Source: Lachnospiraceae bacterium
GTDB lineage: Bacteria; Bacillota; Clostridia; Lachnospirales; Lachnospiraceae
Length of the DNA: 64,000 bases
Direction: 5' to 3'
NCBI GenBank assembly: GCA_024403235.1
Contig: JAKSSF010000003.1
Location: 34,737-98,736, forward strand
Every line of letters starts with the position of its first letter. Within the stretch, counting starts at the first letter, position 1. The position numbers were made by a program, and so were the translations under genes. Below are positions 8,132 through 16,397 of this stretch, piece after piece. Below the pieces are notes generated by a model, which saw nothing but the letters and a program-made list of their open reading frames with translations, was not told the origin of the DNA and did no database searches.

Positions 8132-9524
8132 TTTCTGTTTCCACTATTTCTCTTGGATGATTTACTAACCATGCCCCAATATGTCTGGCCAGGATCTCAT
8201 AACCTTCCTCATTGGGATGTACTCCATCCGGTACAAAGGCAGATAATACCTGGGCATCATGGCTATCTAAAAGATTACTATTGTACAAATCCAATACAGG
8301 GATATCATATTGCTCTGCCAATTCCCAGATGGCATTTACATAGGCTCCTTGATCCAATAGATGAATATTTCGTTCCTGTAAATAATCATGGAGCACATTG
8401 GGTAAAGGCGTCAAAAAAACAATTTGACTATAAGGATACTGCTCTTTTAACCCTCTCATCAATTCGTCCAAATCGCCGCAGAAGGTTCCCGGCTTCTTTT
8501 CCACTAAATTTCCAAAGTGATCTTCATCAAAAGCAAAGCCATCGTTCACTCCGCCCAATACCAAGATAATATCTGTATCCTCCGGAATTTGGGTGTATCT
8601 GTCTACAAATGCGTGATCCCAACCACGACTGATAGAAGAACCGCCGATACCCAAATTATAGACTACTTCTGCGTCTAAAATATGTTGTAAATTAGATGGA
8701 TAAGAATAGGTAAAAGGATCTTCCAGATTACTGCCTTCCGTAATACTATCTCCCAAGCAAGCAATCTTCGTAGTGGTAAAATCATATTCTGCAGTATCTA
8801 ATATATGTTGATTGGAACTGTTTAAAAGCTTTGTTTCTTCCATAGAACTATGAAAAATTCGTTTGTTCTCCAGAGAGCTTTGGATACGATTTTCAGTCTC
8901 TTTATTCCAATCCCATAAAGAATTACCCGAAATCGAGTTCTCTGATAAGGAATTCCCTGACAAAGAATTACCAGACAAGGAATTGCCTGATAGGGAGTTT
9001 TCTGATAGAGAATTTCCTGACAGCGTGTTCCCGGATAGCGTGTCCCCGGATAGAGAATTTCCCGATAAAGAATTCCCTGATAGAGAATTCTCGGACAAAG
9101 AGTTCTCTTCTGTGGCGCTTTCTTCTCGTATGGCCTCTTGTTCCTCTAACTCTATACTGCTTAGAGTTCGATTATTTTCTGTTTCCCGTCTGATAATCAT
9201 CATGGTATCATTCTCCGGTATCTCACCATTGTACCAGTGCTCCGCCATTGCCTCTTTCATCTGCTCTCTGGTATCCTCCAGTGTGGATATGGTTTGCTGT
9301 CCCATGGCTTCATAGGCAGCCAACAGATTTTCCTGGGCACTCTCTTCATAGGCTGTAGTTACTATTTTTTCTATGGGTTGTGTGGTGTGATATACCGGTC
9401 GGTGGGTCCTTTCCCAATACTGCCAAAACACAACACTTCCTATGGTTATAAATACACAAAGGAGAACTCCAATTACTAGAATTCTCCCAGTTCTTTTGTG
9501 AGCTCTTTTTTTCTTTTTACTCAA
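8124..9524 (-). CDS. Membrane-anchored SGNH/GDSL hydrolase with tandem pentapeptide-type linker
   Basis: 466 aa. A basic N-terminus and one membrane helix (residues about 14-36) put the rest outside the cell. Residues 142-201 are twelve tandem 5-residue units (SLSGN and variants). The C-terminal domain has the SGNH blocks: GDSITEGSN (block I), NLGIGGSSIS (block II), GGVNDG (block III) and DGVHPNEEGY (block V, Asp-x-x-His). It is likely an esterase or acetyl hydrolase acting on cell-wall or surface glycan; the substrate is unknown. No ATG is available: TTG at 9522-9524 follows AGGAGG by 7 bp and is the likely start. It sits between rlmB and sigH. Confidence 0.8.
   Translation of the reverse strand: MSKKKKRAHKRTGRILVIGVLLCVFITIGSVVFWQYWERTHRPVYHTTQPIEKIVTTAYEESAQENLLAAYEAMGQQTISTLEDTREQMKEAMAEHWYNGEIPENDTMMIIRRETENNRTLSSIELEEQEAIREESATEENSLSENSLSGNSLSGNSLSGDTLSGNTLSGNSLSENSLSGNSLSGNSLSGNSLSENSISGNSLWDWNKETENRIQSSLENKRIFHSSMEETKLLNSSNQHILDTAEYDFTTTKIACLGDSITEGSNLEDPFTYSYPSNLQHILDAEVVYNLGIGGSSISRGWDHAFVDRYTQIPEDTDIILVLGGVNDGFAFDEDHFGNLVEKKPGTFCGDLDELMRGLKEQYPYSQIVFLTPLPNVLHDYLQERNIHLLDQGAYVNAIWELAEQYDIPVLDLYNSNLLDSHDAQVLSAFVPDGVHPNEEGYEILARHIGAWLVNHPREIVETEND
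8922..9101 (-). repeat. Twelve tandem 15-bp units encoding (S/T)-L-S-(G/E)-N repeats
   Basis: Twelve 15-bp units within the SGNH hydrolase gene. The encoded pentads are mostly SLSGN, with SLSEN, SLSGD, TLSGN and SISGN variants. Codons differ between copies, so the protein repeat is conserved more strongly than the DNA. Confidence 0.9.
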
Positions 9525-9554
9525 CCTTATGCCTCCTAAGGCGAATTATGGCTA

Positions 9555-10295
9555 TTACGCCATTCTCTGTCTTACAATTTCAAACGCCAACACACCTGCT
9601 GCCACAGATGCATTCAGAGAATCAATATCCCCTTTCATAGGGATAGCCGCGGTAAAATCGCATTTTTCTTTTACAAGTCGACTTACACCTTCTCCCTCAT
9701 TTCCAATCACCAAACCAATGGGACCGGTTAAATTTACACGGTACATAACCTCTCCGTTCATATCCCCACAGACAAACCAAAGACCTTCTTTTTTCAGATC
9801 CTCTATGGTTTTGCCGATATTGGTTACCTTGGCAACGGGGGTATAATTTAACGCTCCGGCAGAGGTTTTCGCTACGGTTGCCGTAAGTCCGGCAGCCCGG
9901 TTTTTGGGAATAATGACACCATGGGCTCCTGCCAAATTGGCAGTACGAATAATGGCTCCCAGATTATGGGGATCCTCAATATTATCCAACAGAAAAATAA
10001 AAGGTGCTTCCCCTTTTTGTCTGGCATTTTCCAAAATATCTTCTACCTGGGCATACTCATAGGCTGCCGCCTGGGCGATAACTCCTTGATGTTTCCCTGT
10101 TTCAGACAACTGGTCTAAGCGTTCCTTGGTGACAAACTTCACCAAAGTATCCTGCTTTTTTGCCTCTCTTTTGATGGTCATAATGGGCCCATCCTGACAA
10201 CCATCCAATATGAATAATTTATCAATGGTCTTTCCGGAACGAAAGGCTTCAATTACCGCATTTCTTCCTTCAATGGTAAATTCCTGATATCTCAT
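9555..10295 (-). CDS. rlmB: 23S rRNA (guanosine-2'-O)-methyltransferase RlmB (TrmH/SpoU family)
   Basis: 246 aa, typical length. The N-terminal substrate-binding domain (EGRNAVIEAF) is followed by a SPOUT domain with the three family motifs: NIEDPHNLGAIIRTA, VIGNEGEGVSRLV and SLNASVAAGVLAFEI. The trefoil-knot fold binds SAM and methylates the 2'-OH of a guanosine in 23S rRNA (G2251 in E. coli). The start codon overlaps the stop of mrnC (ATGA), indicating coupled translation. Confidence 0.92.
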   Translation of the reverse strand: MRYQEFTIEGRNAVIEAFRSGKTIDKLFILDGCQDGPIMTIKREAKKQDTLVKFVTKERLDQLSETGKHQGVIAQAAAYEYAQVEDILENARQKGEAPFIFLLDNIEDPHNLGAIIRTANLAGAHGVIIPKNRAAGLTATVAKTSAGALNYTPVAKVTNIGKTIEDLKKEGLWFVCGDMNGEVMYRVNLTGPIGLVIGNEGEGVSRLVKEKCDFTAAIPMKGDIDSLNASVAAGVLAFEIVRQRMA

Positions 10296-10732
10296 AATTC
10301 TTTTCCTATTAATGTTAATCCTTTGTGCACCAATTCAACCATTCTGGCATTTTCTCCCCGCAAGTATAAAAATCCCATCAAGGCCTCCAAACCGGTAGCC
10401 TTTCTATAATCTGCTACAGAGGCATTCTTGGGACAACGGGAATTTTTGGTATTCCGCCCTCGCCGATATACAGAAGTCTCTTCCTCTGTTAACAACGGTA
10501 ATAGTGCCTCTATCAGCTTGGCCTGACTTTCTGCTTTTACAATAGCAGTGGCCTTTTTGTGCAGTATCTCCGGCTGCACCTGATAATGCTCCACTAGTAC
10601 TGTCCGACAAATCAGTTCAAAGGCACAGTCACCGATGTAGGCAAGTGCCAAAGGCGGAAAGGTACGCAAGTCCTTTTCCTCTAAAGAAAACTCCTGTTGG
10701 ATTTTCCCCAACAATCCTATGCTCTCTTCCAC
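10292..10732 (-). CDS. mrnC: Mini-ribonuclease III (MrnC)
   Basis: 146 aa, a single RNase III catalytic domain without the dsRNA-binding domain. PLALAYIGDCAFEL contains the acidic active-site motif, with RGRNTKNSRCPKNASVADYRKATGLEALMGFLYL downstream. The enzyme processes 23S rRNA ends in Firmicutes. It lies between cysS and rlmB as in B. subtilis and many Clostridia. Its start overlaps the end of cysS by 16 bp. Confidence 0.93.
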   Translation of the reverse strand: MEESIGLLGKIQQEFSLEEKDLRTFPPLALAYIGDCAFELICRTVLVEHYQVQPEILHKKATAIVKAESQAKLIEALLPLLTEEETSVYRRGRNTKNSRCPKNASVADYRKATGLEALMGFLYLRGENARMVELVHKGLTLIGKEL

Positions 10733-12126
10733 TTTACTCCTTCTCTGGTGTCTTCCAGAATAATTCCTTTTTCCAATAATTCATTTCGAATTTCGTCTGC
10801 TCTGGCAAAGTTTTTCTCTTTTCTGGCTGCCTGTCTCTGTGCAATCAAATCCTCGATTTCTGCATCCAGCATTTCTGTTTTGGTTTCTAATATCAAACCG
10901 CAAATCTCTGCCATTTCCAATAACAGGTCACATACCACTTTTGCAAATGCTTTGGTGCTTCCTTCTCCTACTGCAGTATTGGCAAATTTTACCAACTCAA
11001 ACATAACAGAAATGGCATCTGCGGTATTAAAGTCGTCATCCATTGCCTGATCAAAGCGATCCATAAACTGCTTTGCTTCTTCTACTTTTTCTGCTTCCGC
11101 AGCAGTCAAGTCAGATTCTGCACCATTTTCCATAGCGTAGTTTAAGCTGGAAACGCAGGTTTTCATACGATCCAAACCATTTTTTGCTGCTTCCATCAAA
11201 TCTGCACTAAAGTTCAAAGGACTTCTGTAATGAGCAGAAAGCATAAAGAAACGAAGTACCTGTAAATCATATTTCTCACTAATATCTCTAACTGTAAAGA
11301 AATTGCCTGCAGACTTACTCATTTTTTTATTGTCAATATTTAAGAACGCATTGTGCATCCAATATTTTGCAAATTCTGTACCATTGGCTGCCTCAGATTG
11401 AGCGATTTCATTCTCGTGATGCGGGAATACCAAATCCTCTCCACCGGCATGAATGTCAATCTTCTCACCCAAATATTTTTTGCTCATAACGGAACATTCG
11501 ATATGCCACCCCGGTCTACCATTACACCATGGGCTCTCCCAATAAGGTTCTCCGTCTTTTTTCGGTTTCCACAAAACGAAATCCAAGGGATCTTCCTTCT
11601 GATCTTCCCCGGAAACTAACAGGGAACGATTGCCTCCCTGTAAATCATCTAAATTTTTATGAGACAATTTTCCATATTCCTTAAAGCTTCTGGTTCTGAA
11701 ATATACAGTTCCATCTGCTGCCACATAAGCATGGCCTTTTTCAATCAAGTCTCCAATCATATCTAACATCCCGCAGATTTCTTCTGTAGCCAAAGGATGA
11801 GTGGTGGCAGGCTTTACATTCATGGCTGCCATATCCTTTTTACATTCTGCAATATATCTTTGAGAAATGACACTAGCGTCAACACCCTCTTCAATGGCTT
11901 TTTTGATGATTTTGTCATCCACATCTGTAAAGTTAGATACAAAATTTACTTCATAACCTTTATGCTCCATATATCTTCTGACAGTATCAAATACAATCAT
12001 AGGACGAGCATTACCGATGTGAATTAAATTGTATACGGTAGGTCCGCATACATACATTTTTACTTTGCCTTCCTCTAAAGGAACAAATTCTTGTTTGGTT
12101 CTGGTTAACGTATTAAAGATTTTCAT
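10717..12126 (-). CDS. cysS: Cysteinyl-tRNA synthetase
   Basis: 469 aa. The true start is the ATG at 12124-12126 (MKIFNTLTRTKQEF), preceded by AAGGAGAG; upstream in-frame codons are not needed. Class I motifs are present: the HIGH-type motif as HIGNARPMIVFD, and KMSKSAGNF as the KMSKS loop. A zinc site is expected from Cys in MYVCGPT, GWHIECS and the HHENE region. It charges tRNA-Cys. It belongs to an ispF-cysS-mrnC-rlmB-sigH type cluster. Confidence 0.95.
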   Translation of the reverse strand: MKIFNTLTRTKQEFVPLEEGKVKMYVCGPTVYNLIHIGNARPMIVFDTVRRYMEHKGYEVNFVSNFTDVDDKIIKKAIEEGVDASVISQRYIAECKKDMAAMNVKPATTHPLATEEICGMLDMIGDLIEKGHAYVAADGTVYFRTRSFKEYGKLSHKNLDDLQGGNRSLLVSGEDQKEDPLDFVLWKPKKDGEPYWESPWCNGRPGWHIECSVMSKKYLGEKIDIHAGGEDLVFPHHENEIAQSEAANGTEFAKYWMHNAFLNIDNKKMSKSAGNFFTVRDISEKYDLQVLRFFMLSAHYRSPLNFSADLMEAAKNGLDRMKTCVSSLNYAMENGAESDLTAAEAEKVEEAKQFMDRFDQAMDDDFNTADAISVMFELVKFANTAVGEGSTKAFAKVVCDLLLEMAEICGLILETKTEMLDAEIEDLIAQRQAARKEKNFARADEIRNELLEKGIILEDTREGVKWKRA

Positions 12127-12196
12127 CGATTCTCTCCTTGTTTTACTACCATTTCTATTTCCCGCATTATTCCAATGCTTTTTGTCCGTTTGATTT

Positions 12197-12736
12197 CTAT
12201 GCTTTACTACATCCACTACAACCGCTACATGGACTTTCGTTCACCGCTTCATTGTAGTAATTACTGGGACTGGTTAACAAGCAAATCGCCTGGGCACTAA
12301 TCCCCTCTCCCGTTCCGGTAAAGCCTAAGCCTTCCTCCGTGGTGGCCTTAATATTTACCTGGTCTACTGCTATGCCCAAGGTATCTGCAATATTCTGCCG
12401 CATCTGCTCAATATGGGGTCTCATTTTCGGTGCCTGAGCGATAATCGTGGCATCAATATTTTCCACAAAATAACACTTCTCTTCCAGAAGCTCTCCTACA
12501 TACTCCAACAGTTTTCTGCTGTCTGCTCCCTTGTAGGTTGGATCCGTATCGGGAAAATGCTTTCCAATATCGCCTAAGGCTGCTGCTCCTAGCAGTGCAT
12601 CCATAATGGCATGTAACAACACATCTGCATCCGAATGTCCTAAAAGACCTTTTTCATATGGAATTTCCACACCACCCAAAATCAACTTGCGATTTTCCAC
12701 CAGGCGATGCACATCATACCCCATGCCAACTCGCAT
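12197..12736 (-). CDS. ispF: 2-C-methyl-D-erythritol 2,4-cyclodiphosphate synthase with Cys-rich tail
   Basis: 179 aa; the core enzyme (about residues 1-156) begins [14 protein letters not shown] with the metal-binding Asp-x-His and continues with [18 protein letters not shown] and [15 protein letters not shown]. It forms the cyclic diphosphate of the MEP isoprenoid pathway. The unusual part is a C-terminal extension of about 20 residues ending [11 protein letters not shown], with Cys170, Cys173 and Cys176. The stop codon is 70 bp upstream of the cysS start. Confidence 0.93.
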   Translation of the reverse strand: MRVGMGYDVHRLVENRKLILGGVEIPYEKGLLGHSDADVLLHAIMDALLGAAALGDIGKHFPDTDPTYKGADSRKLLEYVGELLEEKCYFVENIDATIIAQAPKMRPHIEQMRQNIADTLGIAVDQVNIKATTEEGLGFTGTGEGISAQAICLLTSPSNYYNEAVNESPCSGCSGCSKA

Positions 12737-12761
12737 AGAACGCCTCCATTTTCTTTTTTAT

Positions 12762-13799
12762 TTAACAACACACTTTTAATATCTGTTCCAATGTAGCCAA
12801 GTCCTCATCTGTGGTAGACCAGCTACTGCAAAAACGAATCACGGTATGGGTTTCGTCCTTTTTCTCCCAGAAGGAAACTGCCACCTTTTCCTGTAATTTC
12901 TTTAGTTTCTCATCCTCAATTACGACAAACTGCTGATTGGTAGGAGACTCAAAGAAAAACTCAAAACCTGCATTTTTCAAAATGGATACCAGTTTTTTCT
13001 TCTGTTCCATGGCATGCTTTCCACATTGCAAATACAGATCATCCGTAAATAAAGTATCAAACTGTATGCCCAAAAGTCTGCCCTTTGCAATCAATGCACC
13101 TCTTTGTTTTGCCAAGGGAATGAAGTGTTTCGGCATATTGTTTTTAGTGAATACAATGGCTTCTCCACAAAGCGCACCCACCTTTGTTCCACCAATATAA
13201 AATACATCCGTTAACTTTGCCAACTCTGGCAATGTAACATCATTTTCTTCACTCATCAAGGCATAGCCTAGTCTTGCTCCATCCACATATAGGATCATTT
13301 CATAGGCTTTGCAAACTGCTGCAATCTGTTCCAACTCCTGTTTGGAATACAAACTACCATACTCTGTAGGCTGTGAAATATACACCATCCCAGGGAACAC
13401 CATATGCTCATGGTTCCCATCCTCATAGAAGTTTTTCACAAAAGCCTGTAGTTCTTCTGCTTTCATCTTCCCCTGATGGGACGGAATAGTCAGAACTTTA
13501 TGTCCACTATGTTCAATGGCACCTGCCTCATGGGCTGCCACATGACCGGTATCTGCTGCCACAACGCCTTCGTAATCCTTTAGCATAGTGGAAACCACCA
13601 ATTGGTTTGTCTGGGTTCCACCCACTGCAAAATACACTTCTGCTTCCGGACAAGCACATGCTTTTCGGATTTTTTCTATGGCAGAAGCGCAATACACATC
13701 CGTACCGTATCCGGAAGTATGCTCGAAATTAATTTCACTTAGTCTTTTAAAAATCTCCGGATGGGCACCGGTTGTATAATCACTTTCAAAGGAAATCAT
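12762..13799 (-). CDS. Low-specificity L-threonine aldolase family protein (PLP enzyme)
   Basis: 345 aa, fold-type I PLP enzyme of the beta-eliminating lyase family. The predicted Schiff-base lysine lies in YIGGTKVGALCGEA, and the PLP-binding Asp/Arg region is ILYVDGARLGYAL. It would cleave threonine or allo-threonine to glycine and acetaldehyde. Its ATG overlaps the stop of the EAL gene (ATGA). The spacing to ispF downstream is 25 bp. Confidence 0.87.
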   Translation of the reverse strand: MISFESDYTTGAHPEIFKRLSEINFEHTSGYGTDVYCASAIEKIRKACACPEAEVYFAVGGTQTNQLVVSTMLKDYEGVVAADTGHVAAHEAGAIEHSGHKVLTIPSHQGKMKAEELQAFVKNFYEDGNHEHMVFPGMVYISQPTEYGSLYSKQELEQIAAVCKAYEMILYVDGARLGYALMSEENDVTLPELAKLTDVFYIGGTKVGALCGEAIVFTKNNMPKHFIPLAKQRGALIAKGRLLGIQFDTLFTDDLYLQCGKHAMEQKKKLVSILKNAGFEFFFESPTNQQFVVIEDEKLKKLQEKVAVSFWEKKDETHTVIRFCSSWSTTDEDLATLEQILKVCC

Positions 13800-14614
13800 G
13801 TTTCGTCCTCCTCACTCCATTTGTGTGGTTTAGAGAAGAAGTATCCTTGAGAATGACCAACCCCTATCTCTTCCATAATTTTCTGAATTTGTTCATTTTC
13901 AATAAACTCACAAATCAACTCCTGACCAGCCTTTTTACACCAACCATTGATAAATTCAATAAAATCTCTACATTGCACATCTTCTACCACAGTCTTTACA
14001 ATGGCCCCGTCCACCTTAATAAAGTCCGCATTGATGTTCAAAATATTTTTAATATTGGAAAAACCGCTGCCAAAATCATCAATAGCAATCATACCACCAC
14101 ATTCGTGAATACGGTCTGCAAATTCTTTCATATACTGATAATCTGTGACTTCTTCACTTTCCACGATTTCAAAAACGAAATTCTCCGGATGGCTGCATTC
14201 TCTTAGTTTTCCAAAAATAAATTGAATCAGATTTCGATTATAAATATCCTGTACACTTAAGTTAATGGTAATGCGTGCATCCTTATTCTCAAACTGTTCC
14301 ATTACCATCTTTACCATCAGCTCTGATAAACTATCATAAAGTTCATATTCTTTTGCAACCGGCAAGAAACTATTGGGGTAATAAATATTTCCATCCTCGT
14401 CGAAAATACGCATCAAGGATTCAAACATTCTTTTTGAACCGCCTTGATTATTATGGATTTCCTGGAAAAAGGGAAGAATTCTTCTGTGCCATAAAGCTTC
14501 CTTGATAATCCAAACCATTTGAATATCTTCTTTTGTCTTCTTGATTTCTGTATTTACTTCATCATTGCAGGCATACGGCAATTTTCTACTTTTGGCATAA
14601 CGCAGAATATCCAT
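13796..14614 (-). CDS. EAL-domain c-di-GMP phosphodiesterase fragment, in frame with the upstream FIST gene
   Basis: 272 aa from the first Met. EAL-domain residues are largely kept: ESL in place of EAL, the Asn of ITINLS, FEIVESE, the DDFGSG loop, DFIKVDG, EFIENEQ and SQGYFFSKP, so catalysis is plausible. The reading frame is the same as that of the FIST gene upstream; only one TAA (14639-14641) and eight codons separate them. No ribosome site precedes this Met (the only AGGA is 18 bp away). The simplest reading is that both are halves of a single FIST-GGDEF-EAL gene broken by a nonsense codon. Confidence 0.8.
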   Translation of the reverse strand: MDILRYAKSRKLPYACNDEVNTEIKKTKEDIQMVWIIKEALWHRRILPFFQEIHNNQGGSKRMFESLMRIFDEDGNIYYPNSFLPVAKEYELYDSLSELMVKMVMEQFENKDARITINLSVQDIYNRNLIQFIFGKLRECSHPENFVFEIVESEEVTDYQYMKEFADRIHECGGMIAIDDFGSGFSNIKNILNINADFIKVDGAIVKTVVEDVQCRDFIEFINGWCKKAGQELICEFIENEQIQKIMEEIGVGHSQGYFFSKPHKWSEEDET

Positions 14615-14638
14615 AAGTCTTGGTATGGTGGATCCTGC

Positions 14639-16288
14639 TTACAAAAGAATAGCTGCCGTATAATTTAAGTCAATATCATTGAAGGTTTTATTATTTAAGA
14701 ATTCTTCGATTTCCAGAATGACCCGTTTAAATTCCTCCGGTTCCACTCTGTCATCTGCTGCCACCAATAAAGACACATCCTCAAAGCTATAGAAATGTAA
14801 TCCATCCATTTCATAGAGATCTTGCACTTCTTCATAGCAATGCTTCAAAAAAGTATAGGTTTCCGCTAATCCTGAGAACAGACGGAGCATTTTTTCATTA
14901 TTCAAAGATAATACAGCTGATTTATCAAATCCCAGTTTCTCTTCATCGTATTGGAATTTCATCTGATTCTGTAATCCCATTACTGCGTTGAAAAAGACTG
15001 CATCACGCATTTTCCCTTGCTGTTCTGCCAAATCATTATTCAAATGCTTGTGAGCATTCTGTAAAAGATAGGCAAGCATTTGGATATTGTCTTCCTGCAA
15101 ATCCTCAATACTTCTGGGATCCAGGTCAGGCAAAATAAAATGAGTCTTACCACCTTCCGAAAGAGCAGTTACAACAAAGGTATAGTTTGCATAGAAATTC
15201 TTTGTTTCATTAAAATTCAATTCTCCGGATAATAGAGCACCACTCATATTGGTATTGCTGAAGTTACCACATTCCCAAGCTGCACAATCATGCAAAAGAT
15301 TACTTCTTGCTTGACAATCATAGGCGAAAATGGTTTCTGCCGGGTGGTTCACAATACCATTCATCAAATGACTTAATCTGTTATATATTTTTTGTGGATA
15401 AAAATACCCTATAGAGATCTCACTTCCGTCCAGTAATTCTCCAAAGCTTTGCAATTTATACTTATTACGCCCTTTATCCTTCAGATAATCAATATGATAC
15501 GCTAAACCACTGCCATCTCTCATAATCAACGGAAATACCTGAGCAATTTCCGGTGTTTCCTGCAAAGCACTTTCCCCTAACATTTTGGCATACCAGGTAG
15601 CCCCCGGCTGTCCATCTACAGAAATAATTTCGTTTCCCTTTGTATGTACTTTGCTAGGTCTGCCAACAGCTTCTACACCACAGACATAGTTTCCATATAC
15701 AGATAATTTTTCTCCGGAAATATAGGCATAAGAAAGCTCTGTCGTAGAGACAAAGGTATCCGCCACACAATAGGCCAAATCTGTCTGGGCTTCATGATTT
15801 TCATCTTCATAGTAAGCTGCACCGCCAAATATTTTTACTGACACATCTGCATCATTAATTGTATTAGTGAAGGCTTCCATTTTAGAATAATCGACAGGGA
15901 AAAATAGGAGCATAAAACCTGTACCTGCTGATGGTAAAACTTGCAGCATTTCTTCTCCTACTGCCTCACCACTTTTCCAATTTCCGGCTTCATCCATACA
16001 GGAAAGATGCCCTGTTATAATCGAATTTTTCTCCAAAACAGTTACAGAAATCAAACATCTATCGGGCAGAATATCTCCTTCAAGAATGACTTTTGATACA
16101 CTACATCCAACTATATTGGCCCAAGGCAAAAGCTCTTTAATTTTTGCCGTTAATTCTTCCATTTCCTCTTTGGTATGAATCCCACTGTGGATACGAATTA
16201 AGATATTCTCATTTTCTTTTAAATCAATGGCATCTACGAATTCACAAAAAAATGAAAAGTCTTCATAGATGTGATTAAAGGTCTTCAT
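14639..16288 (-). CDS. FIST sensor protein with degenerate GGDEF domain, ended by an in-frame stop
   Basis: 549 aa. FIST_N and FIST_C ligand-binding domains occupy about residues 30-400 (for example IVGCSVSKVILEGDILP and YAYISGEKLSVYGNYVCG). The last 130 residues align with a GGDEF domain in layout (FFNAVMGLQNQMKF ... FYSFEDVSLLVAADD) but the GGDEF signature itself is replaced by YSFED, so it is probably not a cyclase. The protein ends where the GGDEF fold would join an EAL domain, which follows in the same frame. The predicted role is sensing a small ligand to control c-di-GMP breakdown. A chemoreceptor gene lies upstream. Confidence 0.82.
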   Translation of the reverse strand: MKTFNHIYEDFSFFCEFVDAIDLKENENILIRIHSGIHTKEEMEELTAKIKELLPWANIVGCSVSKVILEGDILPDRCLISVTVLEKNSIITGHLSCMDEAGNWKSGEAVGEEMLQVLPSAGTGFMLLFFPVDYSKMEAFTNTINDADVSVKIFGGAAYYEDENHEAQTDLAYCVADTFVSTTELSYAYISGEKLSVYGNYVCGVEAVGRPSKVHTKGNEIISVDGQPGATWYAKMLGESALQETPEIAQVFPLIMRDGSGLAYHIDYLKDKGRNKYKLQSFGELLDGSEISIGYFYPQKIYNRLSHLMNGIVNHPAETIFAYDCQARSNLLHDCAAWECGNFSNTNMSGALLSGELNFNETKNFYANYTFVVTALSEGGKTHFILPDLDPRSIEDLQEDNIQMLAYLLQNAHKHLNNDLAEQQGKMRDAVFFNAVMGLQNQMKFQYDEEKLGFDKSAVLSLNNEKMLRLFSGLAETYTFLKHCYEEVQDLYEMDGLHFYSFEDVSLLVAADDRVEPEEFKRVILEIEEFLNNKTFNDIDLNYTAAILL

Positions 16289-16320
16289 TTCCTTAAAAAA
16301 TTCCCCTTTTTTAATAGCAC

Positions 16321-16354
16321 TTAAGGGAAATGCCTTTTGCAGGCATTTCCCTTA
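16321..16354. terminator. Inverted repeat between the chemoreceptor and FIST genes
   Basis: TTAAGGGAAATGCC ... GGCATTTCCCTTA, 12-13-bp arms around a 7-nt loop. It lacks a long T tract in either direction, so termination efficiency is uncertain. Confidence 0.5.
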
Positions 16355-16397
16355 GATTTATTCTGATAAAATTGTAAAACAGACAAGCTTATTCTGA

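Noticed and set aside
8863..9315. Plus-strand ORF with FPDKEFPD-type repeats
   Set aside because: Mirror of the SLSGN repeat in the SGNH hydrolase gene.
14612..14641. Frameshift between the FIST and EAL genes
   Set aside because: The two frames are in phase; the break is a stop codon, not an indel.
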